A stretch of 64,000 nucleotides of DNA from NCBI RefSeq assembly GCF_000801315.1, contig NZ_CP010054.1:186001-250000 (forward strand). Reading direction: 5' to 3'. This document shows, piece by piece, positions 10,006 to 19,925 of the stretch (positions are counted from its first letter, which is position 1; the number at the start of each line of letters is the position of its first letter). Both the position numbers and the translations under genes were made by a program. The notes beneath the pieces are model-generated. The model worked only from the letters and a program-made list of their open reading frames with translations, did no database searches and was not told the origin of the DNA. This DNA comes from Hymenobacter sp. DG25B. Lineage in GTDB: Bacteria > Bacteroidota > Bacteroidia > Cytophagales > Hymenobacteraceae.

Positions 10006-13000
10006 CTAGTTTCTCTTCACCAGCTTTTGAGTCAGATTCACTTCATTGTTGCGAATCAATACTTGGTAGGTACCCTCCGCCAGGCTGCGGATATCCAGGG
10101 GCTGGGCCATGCCGCCCTGCAGGGTGAGCTGGCGAACCACGCGGCCCGTCATGTCCAGCACCTGCACCTGGTAAGTGCCGCCCGGTAGTGTACCCAGGTC
10201 CACAGTAGCCTGGGTTACCGCCGGGTTCGGATACACACTGATGCTGATAGCGCTGGCGGCGAAGGTTACCGTGCGCACGGGCGTTACGTGCAGCTTGCCA
10301 TCGGTATCTACCTGCCGCAGGCGGTAGTACACCGTGCCGGTCCGCTGGCCTACGTTTACATCCGTGAAGGCATAGTCATGACCAGTGGAGCTGCTACCGT
10401 TGCCGCGTACCTGCCCAATCTGCAGGAAGGTGAGGCCATCGAAGCTACGTTCTACTTCATAGTGGTCGTTGTTTTTCTCAATAGCCGTATGCCAAGTCAG
10501 CTGGGCATTGGTGCGTACGGCTTTCACGTCAAACGTGGTCAGCTCTACGGGCAGTGGGGGAATGGTAACGGTAATGCTCACCGTCGTTACCGATTTCCCG
10601 CCCTGTGCGTCTACCGTATTCATAGTAGCGTTGTATACCCCCGCCGCTGCATTGGCTGCTACCGGAATGGTAATGGTGCCGGTGGCGGTATTCAACCGCA
10701 GCCAGGTGGGCAGTGTGCTGCCAGCTGCCAGAGCAACTGAGGCAAGAGCAGCATCCTGATCCGTTACAGTAGCCAGCTCCTGATTATCCTTCAGCGAGCT
10801 TTTATTGTAGGAGTTGCCTACTGAGTAAGCTGCTTCTGTATCCTCGTTGATGATGATAGTCACCGTATTGGTCGTTTTGCCACCCTGCGCATCTACCGTA
10901 TTCACCCGGAAGGTGTAGGTGCCAGCAACTGGTGCGGTAGAACCAGTTACCGTGAACTGGCCCGTGGTGGAGTTGAAAGCCATGCCGGCGGGCAGCGTGC
11001 CCGTAGTAATGCTGGCACTGGCTACCCCGCCATTGGTATCCGTTACCGAGGCCAGGGAATACCCGTCGCTGAGCGCATCCCGGTTATAGGTATTGGTTGT
11101 CGTGTACACCGCATCAGCATCCCCGTTGAAGACCAGCGTTACTGTATGGGAAGTTACCCCACCCAAGGCATCGGTTGTGCTTACCTGGAAGGTGTAGGTG
11201 CCGGCCACCAGCAGGGCAGCATCTGCTACCGTCAGCTGACCGGTAGCGGCATCCAGAGCCACACCAGCCGGCAAGGCACCCACGGGCACCGCCGCAACAA
11301 TGGCTCCGTCGGCATCCGTCACTGTAGCCAGACTCTGGTTGGTCGAGTAGCTTTTCACGTTTTTCGCGGGAGCTACCGTATATACTGCCTCGCGGTCAGT
11401 GGAGATAATGATGCTCACGGGCACCGTCGACTTACCACCCGCAGCATCCACCGTATTCACGGTGAAGTTGTAGGTGCCAGCGGCCGGCGCGGTGTTGCCG
11501 CTCACGGTAAACTGTCCCGTCGTGGTATTGAAGGCCATGCCCGAAGGCAACGTACCACTGGCAATAGCTGCCGAGGCAAGTGCACCGTCCGCATCCGTTA
11601 CCGTGGCCAGGGAGAAGCCGTTGCTCAGTGCATCCTGGTTGTAGGTGTTGGATGATGAATACACGGCTTCTTTATCAGCCGTGAAAGTCAGCGTGATGGT
11701 CTGCGTGGTTGTGCCGCCCACCACATCCGTGGTTGTCAACGTCAGCGGGTAGGAACCGGCCACCAAAAGCGCCGCATTCGCCACCGTAAACTGACCCGTG
11801 GTCGAGCTGAAGGCGACGCCGGCGGGCAGGGTGCTACCATTGGCCAGCACCGCTGAGGTTAGCGTGCCATCTGCATCGTTTACCGTGGCCAAAGAAGCAC
11901 CAGTCGTGTAGCTATCCACATTCTTCGCTCCCACTACCGTGTAGACTGCTTCGCGGTCCGCATTGATGGTAATGGTTACCGGAACCGTGGATTTTCCACC
12001 TGTAGCGTCCGTCGTATTCACCGTGAAGGTGTAAGCGTTGGCGACTAATTGGGTCGTGTTGCTGACGGCAAACTGACCTGTGGTGCTATTGAAGCTCATG
12101 CCGGCGGGTAGCGTGCCCGTGGCAATAGCCGCCGCAGTGAGTGTCCCATCGGCATCCGTTACCGTGGCCAGGGAGAAGCCGTTGCTCAGTGCATCCTGGT
12201 TGTAGTTGTTCGGGGCCGAATACACGGCTTCCTTATCAGCCGTGAAAGTCAGCGTGATGGTACTGGACGATTTCCCGCCAGTGGCATCTACCGTGTTAAT
12301 CGTCAGTGGGTACGAGCCCGCAACCAAGCTACCCGCGTTAGATACGGTGAACTGACCCGTGGTAGCATTGAGGGCTACGCCGGCGGGCAGGGTGCTGCCA
12401 TTGGCCAATACAGCTGACGTCAAAGCACCATCGGCATCCGTTACCGTGGCCAAAGAAGCACCGGTAGTATAGCTGTCGACGTTTTTAGCAGTTGCTACCG
12501 TGTACACGGCTTCTTTGTCTACATCTGATACCAGAATAGAATAGGTAGCAGTGTTCGATACGGCACTTTGGTTATCAGTAGCTGCGTAAGTGAACGTTAC
12601 GGTGCCACCAAAAGCACCCGAGGGGTCATACTTCAGTTTGGCTGCCTGCGCCGGAGTCAGGGTTACCGTCCCGATATTAGCGCTGGTCAGGGCTACATAA
12701 GCGCCGCTGACACCATCAGTATTGGTGTTGTAAAACAGCGTGCCGTCCGCGGGCAGGCTCTTGATCTGGTAGGTGGAAATTGAGCCGTCCGCATCCGTTG
12801 CAATCAGTGAGCTGATAGCCGTTTGACCGGCCGAGCTGGCAATAGGGCTGCTCAGTGAGTTACTCACGGTTGCTGCCACCGGGGCCGCGTTGCCCAGCGT
12901 GATGGTATAAGTAGCCGGCGTGGTGTCGATGGGGCCGGTGGCGCTGTTAGCGCGCACGGTATAGGTAAAGGTTACCGTGGCATTGCTGGTGCCAATGGGG

Positions 13001-16000
13001 TCGAAGGTTAGCTTGCTGGCATCGGCTGCCGGCAGCTCAAACTCGGGAGCGGTTACGGCCACTCCATTCACGTACAGCGTACCCTGGGTATCGGCATCCG
13101 GAATAGTGCGGATAATGTAGCTGTAGAGCGACACATTCCCATTCAACGAGCCCGAGAAGGCCGTAATGGCCGTGGCATTGGCACTGCTGACAATAGCCGG
13201 CGAGTTGGTCACATTGTTGGCAACCGGCTCGGCAATAGTCTGGTTTACCGGTACGGTGTAGGTAGCCGTATTAGCACTAGCCAAGCCGCTGTTGTCGGTA
13301 GCTTTAAACTGCAGGGTGAGGGTAGTAGTAGTGGTGTTGTCAACCGGGTTGAAGTACAGATAGGCACCCGCTGGAATAACAGTACCCGCGGTAATAGTTA
13401 CCAAACCGTTGTTGTTGCGACCCACATTGGCTCCCAGGTTATTGGTGGAGTAGGTTAGTACCCCCTGCGTTGTGGCGTTTGGCAGGCCGCCGGTAATCGT
13501 GAAGGAAGCAATGGTACCGTCCGCATCCGAGCCGGACAGCGTACCATTCGGTGCAGTCCAGTTCAACCGGTATGCATCGTTTTTCGTGCTAGTGATAAGC
13601 GTGCTGTTTGTAGCGGAAATGGCGCGCGGGGCCTGGTTGCCAAGTGTAATAGTGTAAGTAGCGGGCGTAGCATCCACGGTGCCATTGTTGTCAGTGGCTG
13701 TGTAAGTGAAGGTGACGTTGCTATTCGTGGTGCCCGAGGGGTCGTATTTCAGCGAAGCGGCCTGTTGGGCGGTCAGGTTCAACTGGGACGCCCCGCCATT
13801 TACCATGGTGCTAGTCATGGCCACATAGGTGCCGGAGGTACCATCGGCGGCCGTGTTGTAGTAGAGCGTGCCGCTGCCGGGCAGCGCCGAAATCTGGTAC
13901 GAAGCAACAGTGCCGTCCGGATCCGTAGCCGTCAGGGCCGGAATAGCCGTGGGGCCATTTGCGCCAGGAATAGCCTGGGCCGTCGTCATCGTCACGTCGG
14001 CGGCTACCGGGGCCACGTTGCTTACGGGCACCGTATAGGTAGCCACGTTTGAGAGGTTACCCACGTTATCCTTGGCCGTGAACGTAAACGTCACGTTGCC
14101 ATTAAAGGCGCCCGAAGGGTCGAACTTCAACGAAGCCGCCTGTGCCGGAGTCAGGGTTACCGTCCCAATATTAGCGCTGGTAAAGGCTACATAAGCGCCG
14201 CTGACACCATCTGTATTGGTGTTGTAAAACAGCGTGCCGTCCGTAGGCAGACTGCCAATCTGATAAGTGGCAATTGAGCCGTCCGCATCACTGGCTTTCA
14301 GGCTGTTGATAGTGGTTTGCCCGGCACTGCTCAGGATAGTACCCGAGTTGGTGGTGTTGGCAGCTACCGGGGCAATAGAGCTGGCTACCGGAATGGTATA
14401 GGTAGCCGTGTTGCTCACCTGGCCATTATTGTCTTTGGCAGTGAACGTGAAGCTGATGTTGCCGCTGGCCAAACCGGAAGGATCGAAACGCAGCGAGGCG
14501 GCCTGCGCCGGGCTCAGGTTCAGGGCATTCAGATTAGCGCTGGCAACGGCTACATACGTACCGCTGGTGCCATCGGCATTGGTGTTGTAGTATAGGGTGC
14601 CATCCGTGGGCAGGCTGGCAATCTGGTAAGTGGCAATGGTGCCATCGGCATCCGAAGCCTGCAGCGCTGTAATGGCCTTCTGCCCATCAGTGCTATAAAT
14701 AGCTGCCCCCGAATAGGTGGTGGCAGCGGCTACGGGTGCACTGTTTGTGATGGCCAGCGAATAGGCCGCCGTTGTGGTGCTGATATCTCCCTGCGAATCG
14801 GTGGCGTTGTAGCTGAAGCTAACGGTACCAACACTGGCCGTGCTGTTTGGCAAAAAGTACAGTGAGGCCGCCTGGGCAGCGCTCAGCACCAGACCAGGAT
14901 AGTTTCCAGCGGTAACTTCTGTGTAAGTAGAACCCGACTTGACGTACAGCTTGCCGGAGGTATTCAGCGAAGTGAGGCTGGCCGGCGTGATGGTGTAGGT
15001 GCTGATAGCATCCCCGTTGGCATCGGTAGCGGCCAGGGGCGACAGCTGCGTGTACACGGCGCGGGGCGTGGTAGAGCTCAGCGCTGTGGGAACGGGTGGC
15101 GTATTGACCACGGTTGTCACCTTGGCCGTGGCCGCAGAGCCGTTGTTATCCAGCGGGTCGGCGTCGTCGGTGCTGATAGTGCTGCTGGCCGTACCGTTCA
15201 CAGTAGTGGCCGGCATTACGTAGGTAATGGTGGAGGTGCTGCTGGCCCCAATGGCCAGGTTAGCAATGATGGGCAGCGTTAATACTCCCGTTGCTTGCAC
15301 ATAAGTGCTGCCCGTTGGGTAAGTGGCCAGCACAGTGCCCGGGGTAAACTGCACCTTGGGCTGCACGCCGGTAGCGGCATAGTCGCCGCTGGCGGTAGTG
15401 GTGGCGGTGTACGTTACGGTGGAACCTGCCTTGGCGTGGTTCGGCCCAGCTAAGGTCGTTGCCACGTTAGCCTGGGTGCACCACGTCATATAGTCAATGG
15501 CAATGTACTGCCCAAGCGGATCCGCAACTCCGGTAATTACGTTCTGATAGGTAATCTTGAAGGAAACAATGGGCTTGTTGAACGTAACGGTAGCATTGCC
15601 CAGCGTTGAGTTGGAAGCTACGTTCTGCAGCCCCTGCAGGCTGTTGCCACTCAGGGAAATGTAGGCGGCATCGCGCGCTACGGTGGCATCCACTGTCGAA
15701 GACAGGTTCAGCACCGTACCATCCGCTTGCGTCGCAGTGAAAGTGACTTTATCCACCCAGGCCTGAGCCCCCAGGTCAATATCCTGAATCCGGAGAGAAA
15801 GGTTATTGACCGGCCGGTTGAAGGAGTAGGTGATTTGTGTGGTTACTTCTGCCGTACTGGTGTAATCCGCATCCCAGTATAAGGCATTCACCCCGTTAAC
15901 GGGCGTTACATACAGGTTGGTTTGCGTACTCCCGGCTGGCTCTACGTAGGAACCCGCCGTGCTGATGGTAGTGTTGGTAGAGCCCCCGCCCGCATTCACG

Positions 16001-16233
16001 GGCGCGTGGTTTTTCCAATCCTCATTCGTTGGGCGGGTGGCGAAATTGAGCGTGGTGGTGGTGGCACAAGCGGCCGCTACTGCCAAAGAGACGGGCAGTT
16101 GCTTACGCTTGAGGGATTTGGTTGCAACCGTAGGTTCCGTATCGGTTATGGAATCCCGGGTCCGGGCCTGGCCCTGCACTCCCAAGGGCACCAAAGCCAT
16201 TAGTAGAAGTAGGGAGGGTAAGAGTGCTTTCAT
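10006..16233 (-). CDS. Giant secreted repeat protein with T9SS type A sorting domain
   Basis: Secreted or surface-attached protein of 2,075 residues. Signal peptide MKALLPSLLLLMALVPLGVQ. Residues about 60-250 form a lectin/CUB-like non-repeat region. A first family of roughly 120-residue Ig/cadherin-like repeats follows, with DADG, LPxDGTLYYNTN, LTPAQAASLxFDPSG and an APVAA spacer. A second family of seven 93-residue modules follows (about nt 12525 to 10565; motifs EAVYT, LATVTDADG, TTGQFTV). Then come an FN3-like module (LPVELTTF, VERSFDGLTF, YYRLRQVD) and a T9SS sorting domain starting VYPNPAV and ending KLVKRN. The DxDG motifs suggest calcium binding. The role is probably adhesion or surface coat (inference). 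The C-terminal 180 residues match the neighbour at 16512-19613. Confidence 0.9.
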   Translation of the reverse strand: MKALLPSLLLLMALVPLGVQGQARTRDSITDTEPTVATKSLKRKQLPVSLAVAAACATTTTLNFATRPTNEDWKNHAPVNAGGGSTNTTISTAGSYVEPAGSTQTNLYVTPVNGVNALYWDADYTSTAEVTTQITYSFNRPVNNLSLRIQDIDLGAQAWVDKVTFTATQADGTVLNLSSTVDATVARDAAYISLSGNSLQGLQNVASNSTLGNATVTFNKPIVSFKITYQNVITGVADPLGQYIAIDYMTWCTQANVATTLAGPNHAKAGSTVTYTATTTASGDYAATGVQPKVQFTPGTVLATYPTGSTYVQATGVLTLPIIANLAIGASSTSTITYVMPATTVNGTASSTISTDDADPLDNNGSAATAKVTTVVNTPPVPTALSSTTPRAVYTQLSPLAATDANGDAISTYTITPASLTSLNTSGKLYVKSGSTYTEVTAGNYPGLVLSAAQAASLYFLPNSTASVGTVSFSYNATDSQGDISTTTAAYSLAITNSAPVAAATTYSGAAIYSTDGQKAITALQASDADGTIATYQIASLPTDGTLYYNTNADGTSGTYVAVASANLNALNLSPAQAASLRFDPSGLASGNISFTFTAKDNNGQVSNTATYTIPVASSIAPVAANTTNSGTILSSAGQTTINSLKASDADGSIATYQIGSLPTDGTLFYNTNTDGVSGAYVAFTSANIGTVTLTPAQAASLKFDPSGAFNGNVTFTFTAKDNVGNLSNVATYTVPVSNVAPVAADVTMTTAQAIPGANGPTAIPALTATDPDGTVASYQISALPGSGTLYYNTAADGTSGTYVAMTSTMVNGGASQLNLTAQQAASLKYDPSGTTNSNVTFTYTATDNNGTVDATPATYTITLGNQAPRAISATNSTLITSTKNDAYRLNWTAPNGTLSGSDADGTIASFTITGGLPNATTQGVLTYSTNNLGANVGRNNNGLVTITAGTVIPAGAYLYFNPVDNTTTTTLTLQFKATDNSGLASANTATYTVPVNQTIAEPVANNVTNSPAIVSSANATAITAFSGSLNGNVSLYSYIIRTIPDADTQGTLYVNGVAVTAPEFELPAADASKLTFDPIGTSNATVTFTYTVRANSATGPIDTTPATYTITLGNAAPVAATVSNSLSSPIASSAGQTAISSLIATDADGSISTYQIKSLPADGTLFYNTNTDGVSGAYVALTSANIGTVTLTPAQAAKLKYDPSGAFGGTVTFTYAATDNQSAVSNTATYSILVSDVDKEAVYTVATAKNVDSYTTGASLATVTDADGALTSAVLANGSTLPAGVALNATTGQFTVSNAGSLVAGSYPLTINTVDATGGKSSSTITLTFTADKEAVYSAPNNYNQDALSNGFSLATVTDADGTLTAAAIATGTLPAGMSFNSTTGQFAVSNTTQLVANAYTFTVNTTDATGGKSTVPVTITINADREAVYTVVGAKNVDSYTTGASLATVNDADGTLTSAVLANGSTLPAGVAFSSTTGQFTVANAALLVAGSYPLTLTTTDVVGGTTTQTITLTFTADKEAVYSSSNTYNQDALSNGFSLATVTDADGALASAAIASGTLPSGMAFNTTTGQFTVSGNTAPAAGTYNFTVNTVDAAGGKSTVPVSIIISTDREAVYTVAPAKNVKSYSTNQSLATVTDADGAIVAAVPVGALPAGVALDAATGQLTVADAALLVAGTYTFQVSTTDALGGVTSHTVTLVFNGDADAVYTTTNTYNRDALSDGYSLASVTDTNGGVASASITTGTLPAGMAFNSTTGQFTVTGSTAPVAGTYTFRVNTVDAQGGKTTNTVTIIINEDTEAAYSVGNSYNKSSLKDNQELATVTDQDAALASVALAAGSTLPTWLRLNTATGTITIPVAANAAAGVYNATMNTVDAQGGKSVTTVSITVTIPPLPVELTTFDVKAVRTNAQLTWHTAIEKNNDHYEVERSFDGLTFLQIGQVRGNGSSSTGHDYAFTDVNVGQRTGTVYYRLRQVDTDGKLHVTPVRTVTFAASAISISVYPNPAVTQATVDLGTLPGGTYQVQVLDMTGRVVRQLTLQGGMAQPLDIRSLAEGTYQVLIRNNEVNLTQKLVKRN

Positions 16234-16301
16234 GCAAAACAGGGGTGTGGAAAAAAAGTCAGACGAAGGGCAACCTTACGCGTGATATAGCGTAGGGCCT
16301 G

Positions 16302-16309
16302 CAAACCTA
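16302..16309 (-). promoter_or_regulatory. Possible -7 element for the giant T9SS gene
   Basis: On the minus strand this reads TAGGTTTG, a full match to TAnnTTTG, about 70 bases before the ATG at 16233. No convincing -33 element is seen at the right distance, so it is weak. The rest of 16234-16459 shows nothing else recognisable. Confidence 0.3.
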
Positions 16310-16459
16310 CTGCGGGGCCCGCAGCTTAGGCGGCACATTTCGACCAATTGCCCCATTCGCTCGTTGGAATTCCACTGTGCCCCGCTAACCCATTTTCCGC
16401 GCCCGCCGCTAGCCCCTTCCTTGCTTTATTCAGCGCCTTCCTGCATTCGGCAAAAAACA

Positions 16460-16490
16460 AAAAGCCTCTCCCAAACAGGGAGAGGCTTTT
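16460..16490 (-). terminator. Rho-independent terminator after the FG-GAP T9SS gene
   Basis: Perfect 13-base arms AAAAGCCTCTCCC/GGGAGAGGCTTTT with a 5-base loop, 22 bases beyond the stop at 16512. The minus-strand transcript ends with a U-run. Confidence 0.88.
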
Positions 16491-16511
16491 CCATAATACT
16501 TAGGGGGCAAG

Positions 16512-19500
16512 CTAGTTTTGCTTCACCAGCTTATGACTCAAATTCACCTGATTGCCCTGAATCAGGAGTTGGTAAGTGCCACTTTTTACGGCCCGCAGAT
16601 CAACTACCGGAAGTCCACCGCCCTGTACCTGCGCGCGGTGCACTTCCCGTCCCATCATGTCCAGTATCCGCACCTGATAGGTACCTGCCGGCAGGGCGTT
16701 AAGGTCCAGCAGGGCCTGATCCGTAGCCGGGTTCGGGAACAGGTGAAAATCTCCTCCGGCCACTATGGCCGCAACCCGTAACGAGCGAATGGGGGTAACA
16801 TGCACCTGGCCATCGGCATCCACCTGCCGCAGGCGGTAGTGCACCGTACCAGTGTAAGCACTTACGCTGGCATCCGTAAAGGTATAGTCGTGGTATATGG
16901 TGCTGGTACCATGGCCCGGCACCTGGCCCATAACCTCAAACGCCAGACCATCGAAGCTACGTTCTACTGCGAAGTGGTCGTTGTTTTTCTCCAGCGCTGT
17001 GCGCCAGGCCAGAACAACTTTGTTGCCGGCTATTAGCTGCGCCTGAAAGGTGATAAGCTCTACGGGCAGGGGCAGTGGTGGCGCACTGGTGTCGTTGATG
17101 CGGATACTGGCCGTCGTGTTGTCACCGCCCTGGTTGGCCGTTACCACGTCCAGGTCACCGTCCCCATCCAGGTCGCCCAGGGCCACGCTGTTGGGGCCGG
17201 CCCCTACTGCGACAATAGATTGCCCCGCCATGGTTATAGCGGTGGAAGTTGTGCTCGTATTGCGAATATAGCTGAGCGTGGTGCCGTTGCCGGTGGTAGT
17301 GCCGCTACCATAGTTAGCGGCTATCAAATCCAGTTTACCATCACTGTTAATATCTCCGATGGCCAAACCAGCCGGCTGGCCCCCCACCGCAAAATTCTGA
17401 GCAGCCGCGAAGGAAAGCGTAGCGCCCGATGTGGTGTTGCGTACCACGCTGACATTGTTGCTGCCATTGTTCACGGTAGCCAAGTCTATTTTGCCGTCGT
17501 TATTCAGGTCGCCGGCCACCACTACTACGGGCGTAGAGCCTACGGAGAAGTTCTGGCGAGTAAAGGAAACGGCAGCGCCCGCCGTAGCATTCAGCAGCAC
17601 CGATACCGTGTTGTTACCGGAGTTGGCACTAATGACATCCAGCTTCCCATCCGTATTCACATCGGCCACGGTTACTCCATAGGGTGCGGTACCTACTGTT
17701 ATATTCTGGGCGGCAGCAAAGCTGATGGTAGCACCCACCGTCGTGTTTTGCAGAAAGCTCACCGTATTGCTGCCAATGTTGGCCGTAAGGATGTCCAGGC
17801 GGCCGTCGCCGTCGATATCTCCAACGGCAATGCCAGCTGGTCTGGCGCCTACGGCAAAAGGCTGACTGGCGGCAAAGCTGCTGGCCGTTATGGCACCCGG
17901 GCCGGTCGTGGTATTGTGCAGTACGCTCACATTAGCCGAGCCCTCGTTTGCCGTCACCAGGTCCAGTTTACCGTCCCCATCAAAGTCACCCGCTGCAATG
18001 TTGTACGAGCCAGTCTGGCCGCTGCCCAGCGTGAAGTCCTGGCGGGCCGCCAGTGAAGGCGTGCCACTGCCGCCGGTGTAGCGGTTTACACTGACGGAGT
18101 TACCGGTACCATTCCCATAGTTTACCACTACCAGATCCAGCTTGCTGTCCCCGTCCACATCGGCCAGCACTTGGTTGCTGGGGTTCATGCCGGTAACCTG
18201 ATCTGCAATGCTGGAGAAAACGCCCGTGCCGCCCTGGGTACCTACCGTAAACTGATAGGCCATGGCGGCAGCCCCCTGGCCTTTCCCATTGGAAACACTG
18301 TTAGGGATAGTAACGCTAATCACCTCGCCCGATTTGAAGTAGAGCGTTGGGGTCAGCGTTATGGTATTGCCGGACACTTCTACTGAGGCCGCAATTCTGC
18401 CGCCGCGGGCGCTGCTGAAAATACGAATCTTCGCCGCCGATGCAGCTGTTATAGGCTGATCAAAGGTGATGACCACCGGTGCGGTACGGGCCGCTGACAG
18501 GGAGTTGGGGGCTGGCGATACGCTCTCGATAACGGGCGGCAGCGTGAATTGCTCCGCTGAAGTAGCCGTCCCGCCAGGCGTAGTCACCTGGATAAAACCT
18601 GTTTTAGCACCCGTGGGAACTATAGCCCTGATCTGCGCGGCATTAGTCACGGTATAAGAAGCCGCCGTTCCGTTAAACGAGACGCCGGTAGCACCCGAAA
18701 AGTTGGTCCCCCGAATAATCACCGTGGCCCCTATAGCGCCGCTGTTAGGCGAGAAATCAGTGATGGAGGGCGCGGCCACTACCGTAACGGTAATGGTAGC
18801 GGCATTGGATACGGCACCGGCATTGTCCCGTACCGTATAGGCAACCGTAGCCGTGCCGGACGTACTGGTAGGTGTAAAAACAATTTTACCGGCATTGGCA
18901 CCCGTGCCCAAAGCAAAAGTGCCCGATGCAGTGCCAGTGGCCGCGCCCAGCGCCATACTGGCGCTATTGATGGATGCATTGCCATTCGCATCCGTGTCAT
19001 TCCCGAGAACATCCAGCACCAGAACAGCACTGCCGGCTGTAGCGTTATCGGCATTCGCTACGGGTGCCACGTTGCTGGTGGTAACGGTACTGGTGCTGCC
19101 CGCGGGCACAGTAGCCGTAGAAGCGGGACCCGTTGTGGCCGCAGTAGCCGAAAGCTGCGCCCCGGCGGCCAGCGGGCTGGGTAATACCACGCTGAGGGTT
19201 ATCGTTTTGGACCCATTCCTGGGCACATCTACCTGTGAGGTTGTGAAGGTAACCACACCGGATGTGGTGTTGTAGACAAAGCCGGTGGCACTGCTGAGCG
19301 CGGCACTGCTCGTAGGACGGGCTGCTCCGCTCAGCGTGAGGGTGGTGCCTACATTCGGGTCGTTGTTGTTATTAGTGTCCCGAATAACCAGTGTGTACAC
19401 CACTGTGGCACCGGGGTTAGCTGTGGTGGGCGAAACGCTGATGGTACTGCTCACATTGGCGCGGGTAGCCAGCGGCAACCCCAGCAGCAGGCCCCACAGC

Positions 19501-19613
19501 AGCACATATTGCAGCGCGGCAGCGCAGCCTCTTCCAAGGCGTGCTAAAGGCGGCGCCGTAGGCGAAAACCAAGAGACCGGAAAAAGGGATTTAAATCGTA
19601 AGGTTGTTTTCAT
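16512..19613 (-). CDS. FG-GAP/VCBS repeat secreted protein with T9SS type A sorting domain
   Basis: Secreted protein of about 1,033 residues from ATG 19613 (a GTG nine bases earlier is possible). A long positively charged N-terminus precedes a hydrophobic stretch (LLWGLLLGLPLATRA), acting as signal peptide. Domains in order: DUF11-like, a VLDVLGNDTDANG Big/cadherin-like domain, IPT/TIG (ITDFSPNSGAIGATVIIRG), a Big_5-like domain, seven FG-GAP/VCBS repeats with DxDxDGxxD calcium-binding loops (for example GDIDGDGRLD), an FN3-like module, and the T9SS sorting domain (LFPNPATDQ to KLVKQN). Seven FG-GAP units suggest a single beta-propeller. It ends 279 bases before the related giant gene and has its own terminator. 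Confidence 0.9.
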   Translation of the reverse strand: MKTTLRFKSLFPVSWFSPTAPPLARLGRGCAAALQYVLLWGLLLGLPLATRANVSSTISVSPTTANPGATVVYTLVIRDTNNNNDPNVGTTLTLSGAARPTSSAALSSATGFVYNTTSGVVTFTTSQVDVPRNGSKTITLSVVLPSPLAAGAQLSATAATTGPASTATVPAGSTSTVTTSNVAPVANADNATAGSAVLVLDVLGNDTDANGNASINSASMALGAATGTASGTFALGTGANAGKIVFTPTSTSGTATVAYTVRDNAGAVSNAATITVTVVAAPSITDFSPNSGAIGATVIIRGTNFSGATGVSFNGTAASYTVTNAAQIRAIVPTGAKTGFIQVTTPGGTATSAEQFTLPPVIESVSPAPNSLSAARTAPVVITFDQPITAASAAKIRIFSSARGGRIAASVEVSGNTITLTPTLYFKSGEVISVTIPNSVSNGKGQGAAAMAYQFTVGTQGGTGVFSSIADQVTGMNPSNQVLADVDGDSKLDLVVVNYGNGTGNSVSVNRYTGGSGTPSLAARQDFTLGSGQTGSYNIAAGDFDGDGKLDLVTANEGSANVSVLHNTTTGPGAITASSFAASQPFAVGARPAGIAVGDIDGDGRLDILTANIGSNTVSFLQNTTVGATISFAAAQNITVGTAPYGVTVADVNTDGKLDVISANSGNNTVSVLLNATAGAAVSFTRQNFSVGSTPVVVVAGDLNNDGKIDLATVNNGSNNVSVVRNTTSGATLSFAAAQNFAVGGQPAGLAIGDINSDGKLDLIAANYGSGTTTGNGTTLSYIRNTSTTSTAITMAGQSIVAVGAGPNSVALGDLDGDGDLDVVTANQGGDNTTASIRINDTSAPPLPLPVELITFQAQLIAGNKVVLAWRTALEKNNDHFAVERSFDGLAFEVMGQVPGHGTSTIYHDYTFTDASVSAYTGTVHYRLRQVDADGQVHVTPIRSLRVAAIVAGGDFHLFPNPATDQALLDLNALPAGTYQVRILDMMGREVHRAQVQGGGLPVVDLRAVKSGTYQLLIQGNQVNLSHKLVKQN

Positions 19614-19860
19614 AAACCGCACTAAGAGACTGACAAAAAGGAAAACAAGAACGAATAAGAACGGCTATACTCCCACTGGAATACCGGCTACAAACTTAGT
19701 ATATCTGGCAGATCATCCTATCGTCAAAACCCAATTTCTTAGGATTAAGCCAATAAATACTTTAAATCACATGATTATAATGACAGATTTATTATTCGTT
19801 AAATAATAAAAATGCCTTCGTTTAAACGCTATGCATCACCAAGCAAAGGCAAATAGTTAT
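19614..19860. other. AT-rich intergenic region upstream of the FG-GAP gene
   Basis: This gap is much richer in A/T than the genes around it, holds no convincing ORF, and presumably contains the promoter of the minus-strand gene starting at 19613. The minus strand reads TAAGTTTG at 19698-19691, a full match to the Bacteroidota -7 consensus TAnnTTTG, about 80 bases before the ATG. A TTTTG lies 26 bases further upstream, slightly too far for an ideal -33 element. Confidence 0.5.
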
Positions 19861-19897
19861 AAAAAGGACTGCCGCCGACTAGGAAGCCGGCGGCAGT
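19861..19897 (-). terminator. Rho-independent terminator after malQ
   Basis: Hairpin with 10-base arms ACTGCCGCCG/CGGCGGCAGT (19868-19877 and 19888-19897). On the minus strand it is followed by CCTTTTTAT, a normal U-tract. It sits about 30 bases beyond the stop at 19926. Confidence 0.85.
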
Positions 19898-19925
19898 AGC
19901 CTATTAGTTACTTAAGCGACGAAAA

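Noticed and set aside
10565..12525. CRISPR array
   Set aside because: The regular repeats here are in-frame protein modules of about 279 bases with diverged copies, not short identical repeats with unique spacers.
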